Source: Tropicibacter sp. Alg240-R139
GTDB taxonomy: Bacteria; Pseudomonadota; Alphaproteobacteria; Rhodobacterales; Rhodobacteraceae
Assembly: GCF_900537075.1 (NCBI RefSeq)
Contig: NZ_UNRA01000002.1
Span: 793,249 to 857,248 of the forward strand
DNA: 64,000 bases
Reading direction: 5' to 3'
Part shown: in pieces, positions 17,942-26,932 of the stretch
Position numbering within the stretch: the stretch's first letter is position 1
Layout: each line of letters begins with the position of its first letter
Made by a program: the position numbers and the translations under genes
The notes under the pieces: model-generated
What the model saw: the letters and a program-made list of their open reading frames with translations, nothing else
Database searches by the model: none
Told to the model about the DNA's origin: nothing

Positions 17942-18050
17942 GCGTCCTGCGGACGGCGGGGGGCGTGGCACCATGCGGGCTTTGCCCGCATGGTGCCACG
18001 CCCAACAAGAGGAGAGGTTCCGTCAGGGACCGCGACGACTGGCGGGAGCG
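17942..18050 (+). repeat. Structured intergenic element, copy E
   Basis: 5' block GCGTCCTGCGGACGGCGGGG (shared with copy F), then a long perfect hairpin whose arms begin GGGCGTGGCACCATGCGGGC and whose 3' arm ends in CGCCC-AAC. After it come AAGAGGAGA, the hairpin GGTTCC-GTCA-GGGACC, and the tail CGACGACTGGCGGGAG. It lies between two minus-strand genes (Crp/Fnr and ispZ) but is itself oriented on the plus strand. Confidence 0.85.
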
Positions 18051-18063
18051 CCCCGGATTTTTT

Positions 18064-18696
18064 TCAGGCGTCTTCGTCCTGATCGGGTTCGATCAGATAC
18101 TGTTGCAGAAGGCTGAACTGCATCATCAGAAATGCCATCAGCGCAATGGGAAATCCGAATGTTTCGATCTTGACCCACAGGTCGGTCGACATGGTGCGCC
18201 AGACGAATTCATTGGCGATGGCCAAAAGGGCGAACGCCCCGCACAGGCGACGGGTCAGGATCATCCAGCCCTCGTCGCGCATGGGCAGCATTTCGTTGAG
18301 AACAAACGCCAGGTAGCTGCGGCCTTGTAGTAACCCGATACCCAGGATGAAGGTGAAACAGCCATAAACCAGGGTGGTCTTCATCTTGAAAAACCGCTCG
18401 TCATTGAACCAGGCAGTGAGCCCACCAAAGAAGATCACCATGAAGGCGGTAAAAATCTGCATCCGGCTGAGCTTACCCGTCAGAAACCACAGCACGCCCA
18501 TCGCGGCGAGCAGGATCGGGACAAAGATGATCGTGGCAACGATAAAGCCTGAATACTCGGTACCTGCAAATTGATAGCTCTCGTCCCGAATCCGAAGATA
18601 GATCAGGAAAAACGCCACCGTCGGGCCCAGTTCCAAAACCTGTTTCAGGATCGGGTTGATTTCCATTTTTTCGGCCATGCCTGTGTGTTCCGTCAT
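18064..18696 (-). CDS. ispZ: Septation protein A / YciB family membrane protein
   Basis: A 210-residue inner-membrane protein with five or six helices, linked in other bacteria to septation and envelope synthesis. The N-terminal NPILKQVLELGPTVAFF and the central WFNDERFFKMKTTLVYG with its Asp-Glu-Lys cluster are characteristic of the family. The ATG at 18696 directly abuts the stop of the upstream EamA gene (TAA-ATG), so it belongs to the minus-strand run ftsY, EamA transporter, ispZ. A Met seven codons downstream is an alternative start. Confidence 0.93.
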   Translation of the reverse strand: MTEHTGMAEKMEINPILKQVLELGPTVAFFLIYLRIRDESYQFAGTEYSGFIVATIIFVPILLAAMGVLWFLTGKLSRMQIFTAFMVIFFGGLTAWFNDERFFKMKTTLVYGCFTFILGIGLLQGRSYLAFVLNEMLPMRDEGWMILTRRLCGAFALLAIANEFVWRTMSTDLWVKIETFGFPIALMAFLMMQFSLLQQYLIEPDQDEDA

Positions 18697-19599
18697 TTAT
18701 CCACCCACCTCAACTATCACGGCGCCGAGCGCAATCAACGCCATAAGTGCAATCCGACGCGGGCCAACGGTTTCTTTCAGCACCAGCCAGCCAATGAGAG
18801 CGGCAAAAACCGTGGACGTTTCGCGCAGGACCGCTGCTTCGCCGACTTTGTCCAGCCGCGTTGCCAGCATGATCGAACCAAATGACATGAATGCGATCAG
18901 CCCTCCGATCACGCCGCGCAGCATCAACGGCCCCGGTGTGGGGCGGGCCGGCATGTTGCGCCAGCGAATGTATGCGATGAAGGGGAAGGTGGCCCCGTCA
19001 ATCATGAAAAACCAGGCCAGAAAGGTGAAAGGATCCGCCGTCGCGCGGATACCGTATGCGTCGTAGGTGGTGTACAGTGCCACAAACAGCCCGGTGAGCA
19101 GCGCCAGCCCCAGGGCAGCTTTAAGCGTCGCACGGTTTGTGTCGAGATTGCGCAGGTTGTAGATCGCCAACCCAAATATACCCGCAAGCAGGACTGCAAC
19201 GCCCATCCATTGGCCAAGCGTGAAAGTCTCACCAAACAGCAAGTAGGCCCCGATTACGGTAAAGAGCGGCCCGGTGCCCCGGACCACCGGGTAAACCACC
19301 GTATAAGCCCCACGGGTGTAGGCCATTGATTGCAGCACTTTGTAAGCGATGTGAATGGCCCAGACAGTGGCGAAAATCACCCACATATGCGCCTCGGGCC
19401 AAGGCACCACAAAAAGCGCAAAGGGTGCGGCCATCAGGCAATACGAAAAATCAATCGCGCCGCGTGTCAGCCAGGGATCGTGACGACCCTTTTGCAGCGC
19501 GCCGAAAACCGCGTGTAAAAACGCCGCAAGAAGCGCAAGCATCAAAGCCATCTGATGACCGGCCGCTGTGCCTTCCAGTGAGATCAGCCAGTCACTCAA
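18697..19599 (-). CDS. EamA/DMT family transporter
   Basis: A 300-residue inner-membrane protein with about ten helices in two EamA repeats; the C-terminal repeat shows the STVFAALIGWLVLKETVGPRRI pattern. Substrate unknown. It is placed between ftsY (85 bases upstream) and ispZ (no gap), so it is likely part of one operon. This is the second of three EamA proteins here (others end at 5724 and 57072). Confidence 0.87.
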   Translation of the reverse strand: MSDWLISLEGTAAGHQMALMLALLAAFLHAVFGALQKGRHDPWLTRGAIDFSYCLMAAPFALFVVPWPEAHMWVIFATVWAIHIAYKVLQSMAYTRGAYTVVYPVVRGTGPLFTVIGAYLLFGETFTLGQWMGVAVLLAGIFGLAIYNLRNLDTNRATLKAALGLALLTGLFVALYTTYDAYGIRATADPFTFLAWFFMIDGATFPFIAYIRWRNMPARPTPGPLMLRGVIGGLIAFMSFGSIMLATRLDKVGEAAVLRETSTVFAALIGWLVLKETVGPRRIALMALIALGAVIVEVGG

Positions 19600-19684
19600 G
19601 GTGAGGGGTCTTTCCTTGTAGAGAAGCTGGAGGCTATCTGCGCCCCATCTCTCCGAGGGTACTTAGAACAAGATGAAGCGGAGG

Positions 19685-20806
19685 TCAGCGGCTTTCCAGC
19701 CCGGTCAGGGCCTTGGCGAAATCTTTGGGGTCAAAGGGGGCGAGATCGTCGATTTGTTCGCCGACACCGATGGCATGGATCGGCAGGCCGAATTTGTCGG
19801 CCAGCGCGACCAGCACGCCGCCTTTGGCGGTCCCGTCAAGTTTTGTCATCACAAGGCCGGATACATCCGAGATGTTGCGGAATACCTCAACCTGATTCAG
19901 CGCATTCTGGCCAGTGGTGGCGTCCAGCACGAGCAGAGTGTTGTGCGGGGCGGTTTCATCCTTTTTTCGGATCACGCGGACGATCTTGGCCAATTCTTCC
20001 ATCAGGTCGGCCCGGTTTTGCAGACGGCCTGCGGTGTCGATCATCAGCAGATCGGCGCCGTCTTCCTGCGCGCGCGTCATGGCGTCGAACGCGAGCGAGG
20101 CAGGGTCCGAGCCTTCGGGCGCGGTCAGCACAGGCACACCTGCGCGGTCACCCCAAACCTGAAGCTGTTCAACAGCCGCCGCGCGGAATGTGTCACCGGC
20201 GGCGATCACCACCTTCTTACCTGCCGATTTGAACTGGCTGGCCAGCTTGCCAATGGTCGTGGTTTTGCCCGAGCCATTCACGCCCACCACGAGCACCACC
20301 TGCGGGCGCTTGGAATACAGCGGCAGGGGTTTGGCCACAGGTTCCATCACCCGAGTGACTTCATCCGCAAGCATCTGTTTGATCTCATCCGTTGACAGCT
20401 TTTTGCCAAATCGCCCTTCGGCCATGTTCGACGTCACGCGGAGCGCAGTGTCCACGCCCATGTCGGACGCAATCAACAGCTCTTCGAGCTGTTCGATCAT
20501 GTCATCATCCAGAACGCGGCGGGTGACTGTTTGCGTCTCGCCTCGGGTGAAAAGGCGGCCAAGGATGCCCTTTGTTTCTGGGGTTTGGGCCTCGGGTGCG
20601 GCTTGAGGTGTCTGTGTAGGGGGCTGAACCGGGACAGGTGCTTGCGGAACCGGTTCGGCTGCAGGCTCCGGTGTTTCTGGCGCAGCCTGAGGCTCAGGCG
20701 TCAAGGTTTCTTCTTCGCCGCCGTCCTCGACAATCGCGTCCAACCCCTGTTCGAGCTTGGATGAGGATTTGAACAAACGGTTTTTGAGCTTGGAAAAAAA
20801 CGCCAT
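19685..20806 (-). CDS. ftsY: Signal recognition particle receptor FtsY
   Basis: The GTPase docking partner of SRP in co-translational membrane targeting; cytoplasm and inner-membrane surface. The 373-residue protein has a short basic amphipathic N-terminus (FFSKLKNRLFKSSSK), an acidic Pro/Ala/Glu-rich A region (about 25-80), the N domain and the G domain. G motifs are GVNGSGKTTT, the GDTFRAAAVEQLQVW insertion box, DTAGR and TKLDG. It ends GLESR. It leads the minus-strand run toward the EamA transporter and ispZ. Confidence 0.97.
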   Translation of the reverse strand: MAFFSKLKNRLFKSSSKLEQGLDAIVEDGGEEETLTPEPQAAPETPEPAAEPVPQAPVPVQPPTQTPQAAPEAQTPETKGILGRLFTRGETQTVTRRVLDDDMIEQLEELLIASDMGVDTALRVTSNMAEGRFGKKLSTDEIKQMLADEVTRVMEPVAKPLPLYSKRPQVVLVVGVNGSGKTTTIGKLASQFKSAGKKVVIAAGDTFRAAAVEQLQVWGDRAGVPVLTAPEGSDPASLAFDAMTRAQEDGADLLMIDTAGRLQNRADLMEELAKIVRVIRKKDETAPHNTLLVLDATTGQNALNQVEVFRNISDVSGLVMTKLDGTAKGGVLVALADKFGLPIHAIGVGEQIDDLAPFDPKDFAKALTGLESR

Positions 20807-20864
20807 CGTGGTCTCCGCAAAGTGCTGCTTCCACCTAATGCCTAATCACGCAGGTTGCAAAGGG

Positions 20865-21500
20865 TCACACGAGCGCAATGATGAACCCGGCCTGCGCGCC
20901 CCAGTAAAGAGGCCACACTGCGTAGGGGGTGACGCGCAACAACGGGTGTTCAGGTCGCAGCAGAAATTTCTCGGTTGCCAGAATCAGGTCCGAAGCGACA
21001 AACGACATGGCCGCCGGGAACACCCAGACCAGCGGGCCTGCTTGGGGCAGGGCAAGCGCCGCAATGCCCATGCCCAGGATGATGGGGATATAAGCCAGCA
21101 CAGGGCCACGCAACTCACCCGCGCGCGGGGGCAGCAGGATTGCCATTGCCACACCGAAACCGACCAGAACCGCCAAAGGCAAGAGCTGTGCACTGACTAA
21201 GGCCAGGTCGCTGGTTGGATGCGACAGAAAAACGGCGACATAGGCCAGATGCCCCAGGGCAAACGCGCCGATCCCTGCCATAAAGGTCTGGTCCGTTTCC
21301 CGCGATAGCAGCGCATCCCCTACTGCGCACAGCGCCAGGGCCAGGCATAAAAGCCACAGCCCCGCCAATCCGGCGATCATGGCAAGCATCGCTACCGAAA
21401 GTGTTTTGGTCGCGGTCCGCAGGATGCTGGCAGGGCGGGCGGTTAGGAACAGGTAGGCAAAAGCGTTTGCTGCGGCAAACCAGAACAGGGCTTGGGTCAT
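20865..21500 (-). CDS. YhhN family (lysoplasmalogenase-like) membrane protein
   Basis: A 211-residue protein of about eight membrane helices. Conserved polar motifs of the YhhN/TMEM86 family are visible: CAVGDALLS (AxGDxxL), FALGHLAYV (GHLxY) and ASDLILATEKF (SDxxLA). Characterised members hydrolyse lysoplasmalogen, but bacterial roles vary. The frame extends upstream to 21971; I chose the Met at 21500 (MTQALFWFAAANAF) because it starts the first helix and gives the family length. Confidence 0.85.
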   Translation of the reverse strand: MTQALFWFAAANAFAYLFLTARPASILRTATKTLSVAMLAMIAGLAGLWLLCLALALCAVGDALLSRETDQTFMAGIGAFALGHLAYVAVFLSHPTSDLALVSAQLLPLAVLVGFGVAMAILLPPRAGELRGPVLAYIPIILGMGIAALALPQAGPLVWVFPAAMSFVASDLILATEKFLLRPEHPLLRVTPYAVWPLYWGAQAGFIIALV

Positions 21501-21600
21501 GGGGCCTCGGGGCAGTAGGGCGTTTGGGCAAGAAGGCACCGAAACTGGGGCGAGGTGCAAGTTCTGGCGTTTGACAATCTGTTCTGGCTGACGCCAAGTT

Positions 21601-22659
21601 ATGCTCAGAACGCCGCCCCAATCGAGGGGCCAAGATGGATTCCAACAGATGCTCTGGTTTGCCTTTGCCAGCCTGTCCCCCGTCGTGACATTAGGGTTCG
21701 CGGCCCAGTGGGGCGGCGGGTGGAGCCTGTTGTCGCTGCTGCACATGACGGTATTTGTCGTGGCGATGGATCGCATAAAATCCATACCGCTGCTGAGTCT
21801 TGAGCGCGGTGAACAGGCGGCACGCGGTCTGAGTATTCTTCTGGGCATCGTGCATTTTGGGGTGTTTATCGGGGTTGTACATGCTTTGGCTTCTTCAGAA
21901 TTCACAGGAGAGAGTAAGGTTGGGTTGGCTGCCGCTGCAGGACTGTTTCTGGGGCAAATATCCAACTCCAACGCGCATGAGTTGATCCACAGGTCCGGGC
22001 GGGCCGAACGCGCCTTAGGTGTAGCGGTTTATGTTTCGCTGTTGTTTGGCCATCACGTTTCAGCACACCGGCGGGTGCACCATGTGCATGTCGCTACGGA
22101 TCGTGACCCGAACTCCGCACGTCGCGGGCAAGGGTTCTATCGGTTTTGGCTTCAAGCCTGGATCGGGTCATTTCGCGCCGGATACGCGGCCGAAGTCGCA
22201 GCGCGGAATGGGCGCAGCCTGAATCCTTATTGGATCTACGTTGGTGGAGCTCTGGTGTGCCTGGCCACCGTTGCTGGGGTGTGGGGCTTCAAAGGCGCTC
22301 TCATCTGGATGGGGCTTGCGGGGTTTGCGCAGACACAATTGCTGTTGGCGGATTATGTTCAGCACTATGGCCTGCGCCGTGCCCGGCGGGCTGATGGCAG
22401 GCTGGATCCCGCCGGGCCTGCGCACGCGTGGAACGCGCCGCAGTGGTATTCGGGCGCGATGATGCTGAACGCGCCGCGTCATTCCGATCACCACATGCAT
22501 CCCGGGCGCATCTTTTCGAAACTCAAGTTGCGGCAGGACATGCCAGTCTGGCCCTATGCCATGCCGGTGATGGCGGTTGTGGCCCTGGTGCCGCCGGTTT
22601 GGCGGCGTGTGATGGATCCGCGCGTGGACTGCTGGTCAAGTGATCATGGCGGGAGCTGA
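21601..22659 (+). CDS. AlkB-type membrane hydroxylase/desaturase (alkane monooxygenase-like)
   Basis: An integral-membrane non-haem diiron enzyme of up to 352 residues. The histidine boxes are HELIHRS, HRRVHHVH and RHSDHHMHP, and QHYGLRR stands in the position of AlkB's NYxEHYGL. Several helices precede and separate the boxes. The pattern matches the alkane 1-monooxygenase / fatty acid desaturase superfamily; no rubredoxin gene is nearby. The substrate may be an alkane, a fatty acyl chain or another hydrocarbon. Start uncertain: ATG 21601 gives the longest form, while ATG 21649 starts just before the first helix. Neither has a strong ribosome binding site. Confidence 0.8.
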   Translation: MLRTPPQSRGQDGFQQMLWFAFASLSPVVTLGFAAQWGGGWSLLSLLHMTVFVVAMDRIKSIPLLSLERGEQAARGLSILLGIVHFGVFIGVVHALASSEFTGESKVGLAAAAGLFLGQISNSNAHELIHRSGRAERALGVAVYVSLLFGHHVSAHRRVHHVHVATDRDPNSARRGQGFYRFWLQAWIGSFRAGYAAEVAARNGRSLNPYWIYVGGALVCLATVAGVWGFKGALIWMGLAGFAQTQLLLADYVQHYGLRRARRADGRLDPAGPAHAWNAPQWYSGAMMLNAPRHSDHHMHPGRIFSKLKLRQDMPVWPYAMPVMAVVALVPPVWRRVMDPRVDCWSSDHGGS

Positions 22660-22682
22660 CGCAATTTGCGAGACTTGAGACC

Positions 22683-23078
22683 ATGCTGACCCGCTTGATG
22701 ATTCTCCTGTCCCTCTGCGCTGCCCCTGTAGCGGCGCAAAGCCAGATGAGTGCCGAGGAATTCGAGTCCTACACCAGGGGCAAAACGCTGTTTTATGGGA
22801 ACGGCGGCGAAGTGTATGGCGTCGAACGCTACATGGCGGATCGCCGTGTCATCTGGTCCTTTCTGGATGGGAACTGCAAGGAAGGCGTCTGGTATGAACA
22901 AGGTGGGCAGATATGTTTCATCTACGAGGATCGTCTTGATCCGCAATGCTGGAGTTTCACCCAGACGCCTCGCGGCCTGATCGCCCGGTTTGAGGATGAC
23001 CCAGACGCCACCGAGCTCTACGAAGCGGAGGACATCGGAGAAGAGATGCTCTGTTATGGGCCGGATGTTGGGGTCTAG
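22683..23078 (+). CDS. Secreted protein of unknown function
   Basis: A 131-residue precursor with a clear signal peptide (MLTRLMILLSLCAAPVAAQ, cleavage after about residue 18). The mature part is about 113 residues with four or five cysteines (DGNCKEG, QICFIYE, DPQCWSF, EMLCYG), Trp-rich and with alternating aromatic positions that suggest a small disulfide-stabilised beta fold. It lies 23 bases after the AlkB-like gene on the same strand and may be co-transcribed. I do not recognise a characterised family. Confidence 0.75.
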   Translation: MLTRLMILLSLCAAPVAAQSQMSAEEFESYTRGKTLFYGNGGEVYGVERYMADRRVIWSFLDGNCKEGVWYEQGGQICFIYEDRLDPQCWSFTQTPRGLIARFEDDPDATELYEAEDIGEEMLCYGPDVGV

Positions 23079-23099
23079 CCAAAATCGCCCGCGGTCTTG

Positions 23100-23190
23100 G
23101 CGTCCTGCGGTGACGCGCCGTGCGCAGCGCGGCGCCGGGCCCAACCAGAGGAGATGTCCCGCAAGGGGCTTCGACGATGGGCGGGAGCCT
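23100..23190 (+). repeat. Structured intergenic element, copy G
   Basis: 5' block GGCGTCCTGCGG, a hairpin GCGCCG / CGGCGC ending in GGGCCCAAC, the linker CAGAGGAGAT, the hairpin GTCCC-GCAA-GGGGC, and the tail TTCGACGATGGGCGGGAG. Located between the convergent ends of the secreted-protein gene and a GST gene. Confidence 0.85.
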
Positions 23191-23207
23191 CTGGTGTGTT
23201 GATTGGC

Positions 23208-23849
23208 CTAGCCCACGCGCAGGGCGTCGTAAGACAGCGTGACATGATCCTGGTAGGCCGGACGTTGGCAAAGGTCGAGGTAGTAGCGCCGCAAATGGCG
23301 CAGATCAGCCCGCTCGATGGCGATATCGTAGTACCGATAAAGAACGTGCCCCAGCTGGATGTCAGCTAGGGTGAATTCCGCGCCTGCCAGATAGCGGTTC
23401 TGCGCCAGCTGCGCGTCTGCAATCGCCAGCTTAAGCTCCAGCTCCTCCACAGCTGCCCTTATGGCTTGGGCGTCCTGATCTTGCGGCGCAGTTCGAACCA
23501 CACGCCAGAACACCGGCACCGTGAATTCTTGTGCCACGTTGATCTTGGCCCACTCGGCCCATTTGTCGACCTGCGCGCGTACAACTGGATCAGAAGGCCA
23601 GAAGCTGATTGCCCCATAGGTCGCGGCCAGGTATCGCAGGATCGCGCCGGTCTCCCAGATCGGATCGCCGTCCCCATCCCTTAGAACCGGAACCGTGCGA
23701 TTGGGGTTGAGCGTACCGAACGCCTCTGTGTCCAGCCCGCCATGGATATGGCCCGCGTCGTGACGGATGTAGGGCAGGTCCAACTCTGCAACGCACCACA
23801 TCAGCGCTTGTACGTTCGATGATGTCCTACGGCCCCAGATCGTCAACAT
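23208..23849 (-). CDS. Glutathione S-transferase family protein
   Basis: A 213-residue GST: thioredoxin-like N-domain with GRRTSSNVQALMW (candidate Ser for glutathione activation), LNPNRTVPVL, and the WETGAILRYLA glutathione-binding turn; helical C-domain with FTLADIQLG. Function unknown. Its ATG lies one base after the xseA stop, so it is co-transcribed with xseA. Confidence 0.87.
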   Translation of the reverse strand: MLTIWGRRTSSNVQALMWCVAELDLPYIRHDAGHIHGGLDTEAFGTLNPNRTVPVLRDGDGDPIWETGAILRYLAATYGAISFWPSDPVVRAQVDKWAEWAKINVAQEFTVPVFWRVVRTAPQDQDAQAIRAAVEELELKLAIADAQLAQNRYLAGAEFTLADIQLGHVLYRYYDIAIERADLRHLRRYYLDLCQRPAYQDHVTLSYDALRVG

Positions 23850-23850
23850 C

Positions 23851-25419
23851 TCAGAACAAGGACCCCTGGTTCGGCGGGGTGGACTTGGGTTTCTTGGCGG
23901 GTGGTTTGGGAACCGCCTTTTCGGTGTCCGATCCGCCTGTGCTTATGCGGCCATCGTGGAACTGAATCTCAAGGGTGGTGGCACCACTGGCCTGCTCTTT
24001 GGACGTGACGAGTTTTCCGTCTGAGCGGATCACTGCAAATCCACGTTCCAGCGTAGCTTCATATCCGAGGGACGCCAGCATTCGATCCGTGTGCTCTACC
24101 TTGGCGTGCAGTTGGTTGAGTTGTGCCTTGCCGACCGAAGACAAGCGCTGAAGGAGAGTGTTGAATTCATTACGCTTACGCAACAGGTCCTTTTGCAACC
24201 TGTCAGAATTCAGACCACGGGCTTGGCTGTCGAGCCGCTCTCGACGCATCGCAATCACCCGGTTCAAGGCAGGCGCCGCGCGCTCGGTTAAGCTCTCAAC
24301 GCTCTGGCGGTCGGTTTTGATGCGCCGTTGCAGCGTCGAAGCCCGCAGCGGGGCCGTGACTTCGGATAAGGACAAGCGCCGGTTTTGAACCCCGCGGATC
24401 AACGCGTTGGGCAAACGTTCGGCGGCCTGGTCCAAGCGTTGACGTGGTGTGTCCAGAAGTGTTTCTGCGCGCGGCAAAGCGCGAGACAGATCACGCAGGC
24501 GCTGTGACCGGCGCTGCACACCATCCGTTGTGGCCCGCGACAGGCGCGCCCCCTGTTCTTCGATCCAGGCCGCCAGTTCCAGGCGCACGGGTACGGCAAG
24601 TTCTGCGGCTGCCGTCGGCGTTGGCGCGCGGCGGTCCGAAACAAAGTCGATGAGAGTGGTATCGCTTTCATGCCCCACAGCCGAGATCAGCGGAATGTCA
24701 CTGGCGGCGGCGGCGCGGGCCACCACCTCTTCGTTGAACCCCCAAAGGTCTTCGACCGATCCGCCCCCACGTGCTACGATCAACAAATCTGGCCGGGGCA
24801 GGGCACCGCCCGGTGTCATCTGGTTGAACCCGTCAATCGCGCGTGCCACTTCCGGCGCGCAGTTAGCACCTTGCACGGCAACGGGCCAAATCAGCACCTT
24901 ACGCGGGAACCGATCCCGAAGGCGGTGAAGAATGTCGCGGATCACCGCGCCAGACGGAGACGTCACAACGCCAATGATCTGCGGCAGATACGGAAGCGGT
25001 TTCTTGCGCTCAGACGCAAAGAGCCCTTCGGTCTCAAGCAGCTTCTTGCGCTTTTCCAAAAGCGCCATCAGCGCGCCCTGACCGGCAACGGCGACCTCGT
25101 CCACGTTCATGTTGTACTTGGATTGCGCACCAAAGGCGGTGAGCCGTCCGGTCACCACAACCTCGAGCCCCTCTTCAGGCACAACCGAAAGACCGCCGAT
25201 CTGTCCTTTCCACGTGGTGCAGGCCAGCACGCTGCGGTCGTCCTTGACGTCGTAATACAGGTGACCCGATCGCGCCTTGAACACGCGGCCGACTTCGCCA
25301 CGGACCCGAATCCGACCAAAGGTGCCTTCCAGCGTGCGCTTGACCTCTCCCGAAAGCTCAGACACCGAATATTCAGGCATGTTTTGACCCGGAATCGGAT
25401 CGTCGAGGAGGTCGGACAT
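23851..25419 (-). CDS. xseA: Exodeoxyribonuclease VII large subunit
   Basis: The catalytic subunit of ExoVII, which degrades single-stranded DNA from both ends and acts in repair and recombination. The 522-residue protein has an N-terminal OB fold (YSVSELSGEVKRTLEGTFG...VRGEV), a catalytic core with GGGS-EDLWGFN, AVGHE-DTTLID and RAPTPTAAAE motifs, then long helices and a C-terminal variable tail rich in Lys/Pro. The frame is open to 25815, but the Met at 25419 (MSDLLDDPIPGQN) gives the normal length and leaves a 76-base divergent promoter region with purD. The small subunit xseB is not here. Confidence 0.95.
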   Translation of the reverse strand: MSDLLDDPIPGQNMPEYSVSELSGEVKRTLEGTFGRIRVRGEVGRVFKARSGHLYYDVKDDRSVLACTTWKGQIGGLSVVPEEGLEVVVTGRLTAFGAQSKYNMNVDEVAVAGQGALMALLEKRKKLLETEGLFASERKKPLPYLPQIIGVVTSPSGAVIRDILHRLRDRFPRKVLIWPVAVQGANCAPEVARAIDGFNQMTPGGALPRPDLLIVARGGGSVEDLWGFNEEVVARAAAASDIPLISAVGHESDTTLIDFVSDRRAPTPTAAAELAVPVRLELAAWIEEQGARLSRATTDGVQRRSQRLRDLSRALPRAETLLDTPRQRLDQAAERLPNALIRGVQNRRLSLSEVTAPLRASTLQRRIKTDRQSVESLTERAAPALNRVIAMRRERLDSQARGLNSDRLQKDLLRKRNEFNTLLQRLSSVGKAQLNQLHAKVEHTDRMLASLGYEATLERGFAVIRSDGKLVTSKEQASGATTLEIQFHDGRISTGGSDTEKAVPKPPAKKPKSTPPNQGSLF

Positions 25420-25495
25420 TTCGGCACCTTGTGTCAATGGTCGGGCCAGCTTAGAACGCGCGGCAAGCAAGGCCAAGCACATCGGAGCGCGTTTC

Positions 25496-26758
25496 ATGAA
25501 TATCCTCATCCTCGGCAGCGGCGGGCGTGAACACAGCTTGGCCTGGGCCGTGCTGCAGAACCCCAAATGCGACAAGCTGATTGTGGCGCCGGGCAACGCA
25601 GGCATCGCGCAGATCGCCGATTGTGCTGCCATCGACATCGAAAGCGGCGGGGATGTGGTCAGCTTTGCAGAAGCAAACGCGATTGACTTTGTGATCGTCG
25701 GCCCTGAGGCGCCGTTGGCGGCAGGCGTGGCGAACCGACTGCGCGAGGCAGGCATTCTGGTCTTTGGCCCATCTGCGGCAGCGGCGCAGCTTGAAGCCTC
25801 CAAAAGCTTCACCAAGGAAATCTGCGCTGCCGCAAATGCCCCTACAGCGAGCTACGGACATTTCACCGACGCTGAGGCGGCCAAAGCCTACATTCGCGAA
25901 CAGGGCGCCCCCATCGTGGTCAAGGCCGATGGTCTGGCGGCGGGCAAGGGCGTGATCGTGGCGATGGACGAACAGACCGCGCTGGACGCTATCGACGACA
26001 TGTTCGGTGGTGCCTTTGGCGGAGCCGGTGCCGAAGTGGTGATCGAGGAGTTCATGGAAGGCGAAGAGGCATCGCTGTTTGTGCTCTGTGACGGCGAGGA
26101 CATCCTGTCCATTGGTACGGCCCAAGACCACAAGCGTGTGGGCGAGGGCGACACCGGCCTGAACACCGGTGGCATGGGCGCCTACTCCCCGGCATCGGTG
26201 CTGAGCGCCGAGATCGAAGCGCTGGCGATGGACCAGATCGTGCGTCCGACGATGGCCGAGATGGTAAAGCGCGGCATGCCGTTCCAAGGTGTGCTGTACG
26301 TCGGGCTGATGATCAAGGACGGTAAGCCGCGATTGGTGGAATACAACGTGCGTTTTGGTGATCCGGAATGCCAGGTGCTGATGATGCGACTTGGTGCGCA
26401 GGCAATGGACCTTATGCACGCCGCGGCGCAGGGGCGTCTGGGGCAGGCGCAGGTCAACTGGGGCGATGATCACGCCATCACCGTGGTCATGGCGGCCAAA
26501 GGCTATCCGGGAGCTTATGAAAAAGGCACCGAGATTAAGGGGCTGGACGCATTGCCCGAAGACAGCTCGAACATGGTGTTCCATGCAGGCACCAAGGCTG
26601 AGAGCGGAGCTGTGCTGGCCTCTGGCGGGCGTGTTCTGAACGTTACCGCGCGCGGGGCGTCGCTGAAAGAGGCACGGGATCGGGCCTATGAGATGGTCGA
26701 GGCCATCGACTGGCCCGGCGGCTTCTACCGCCGCGACATCGGCTGGCGCGCGCTGTAA
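25496..26758 (+). CDS. purD: Phosphoribosylamine-glycine ligase (GAR synthetase)
   Basis: Joins 5-phosphoribosylamine and glycine with ATP in purine synthesis; cytoplasmic. The 420-residue ATP-grasp enzyme has GSGGREHSLAWA near residue 7, the phosphate-binding KADGLAAGKGV loop, GEEASLFVLCDG, NTGGMGAYSP, and the metal-binding EYNVRFGDPECQ. Length is typical. Monogenic, divergent from xseA, with a terminator 30 bases after its stop. With purA it is the second purine gene in the window. Confidence 0.97.
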   Translation: MNILILGSGGREHSLAWAVLQNPKCDKLIVAPGNAGIAQIADCAAIDIESGGDVVSFAEANAIDFVIVGPEAPLAAGVANRLREAGILVFGPSAAAAQLEASKSFTKEICAAANAPTASYGHFTDAEAAKAYIREQGAPIVVKADGLAAGKGVIVAMDEQTALDAIDDMFGGAFGGAGAEVVIEEFMEGEEASLFVLCDGEDILSIGTAQDHKRVGEGDTGLNTGGMGAYSPASVLSAEIEALAMDQIVRPTMAEMVKRGMPFQGVLYVGLMIKDGKPRLVEYNVRFGDPECQVLMMRLGAQAMDLMHAAAQGRLGQAQVNWGDDHAITVVMAAKGYPGAYEKGTEIKGLDALPEDSSNMVFHAGTKAESGAVLASGGRVLNVTARGASLKEARDRAYEMVEAIDWPGGFYRRDIGWRAL

Positions 26759-26787
26759 ACTGGATCGCTAAGGACTGTAGACTGGAG

Positions 26788-26814
26788 AAGGCCCCTGTGA
26801 GGGGTCTTTTTTTC
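26788..26814 (+). terminator. Intrinsic terminator of purD
   Basis: Stem GGCCCCT / AGGGGTC with GTG loop, followed by an unbroken run of Ts, 30 bases after the purD stop. Confidence 0.9.
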
Positions 26815-26932
26815 GCGCGGCGGTCAAGCGTTTCTGGCACGTTTCGGTTGTTGGGGCTACCTTCGGATGTCAGTTTCGAGCCCAAAGTACATGATGCTGC
26901 ATACTGTACGAACGACCGCTCTATGAAGTAAT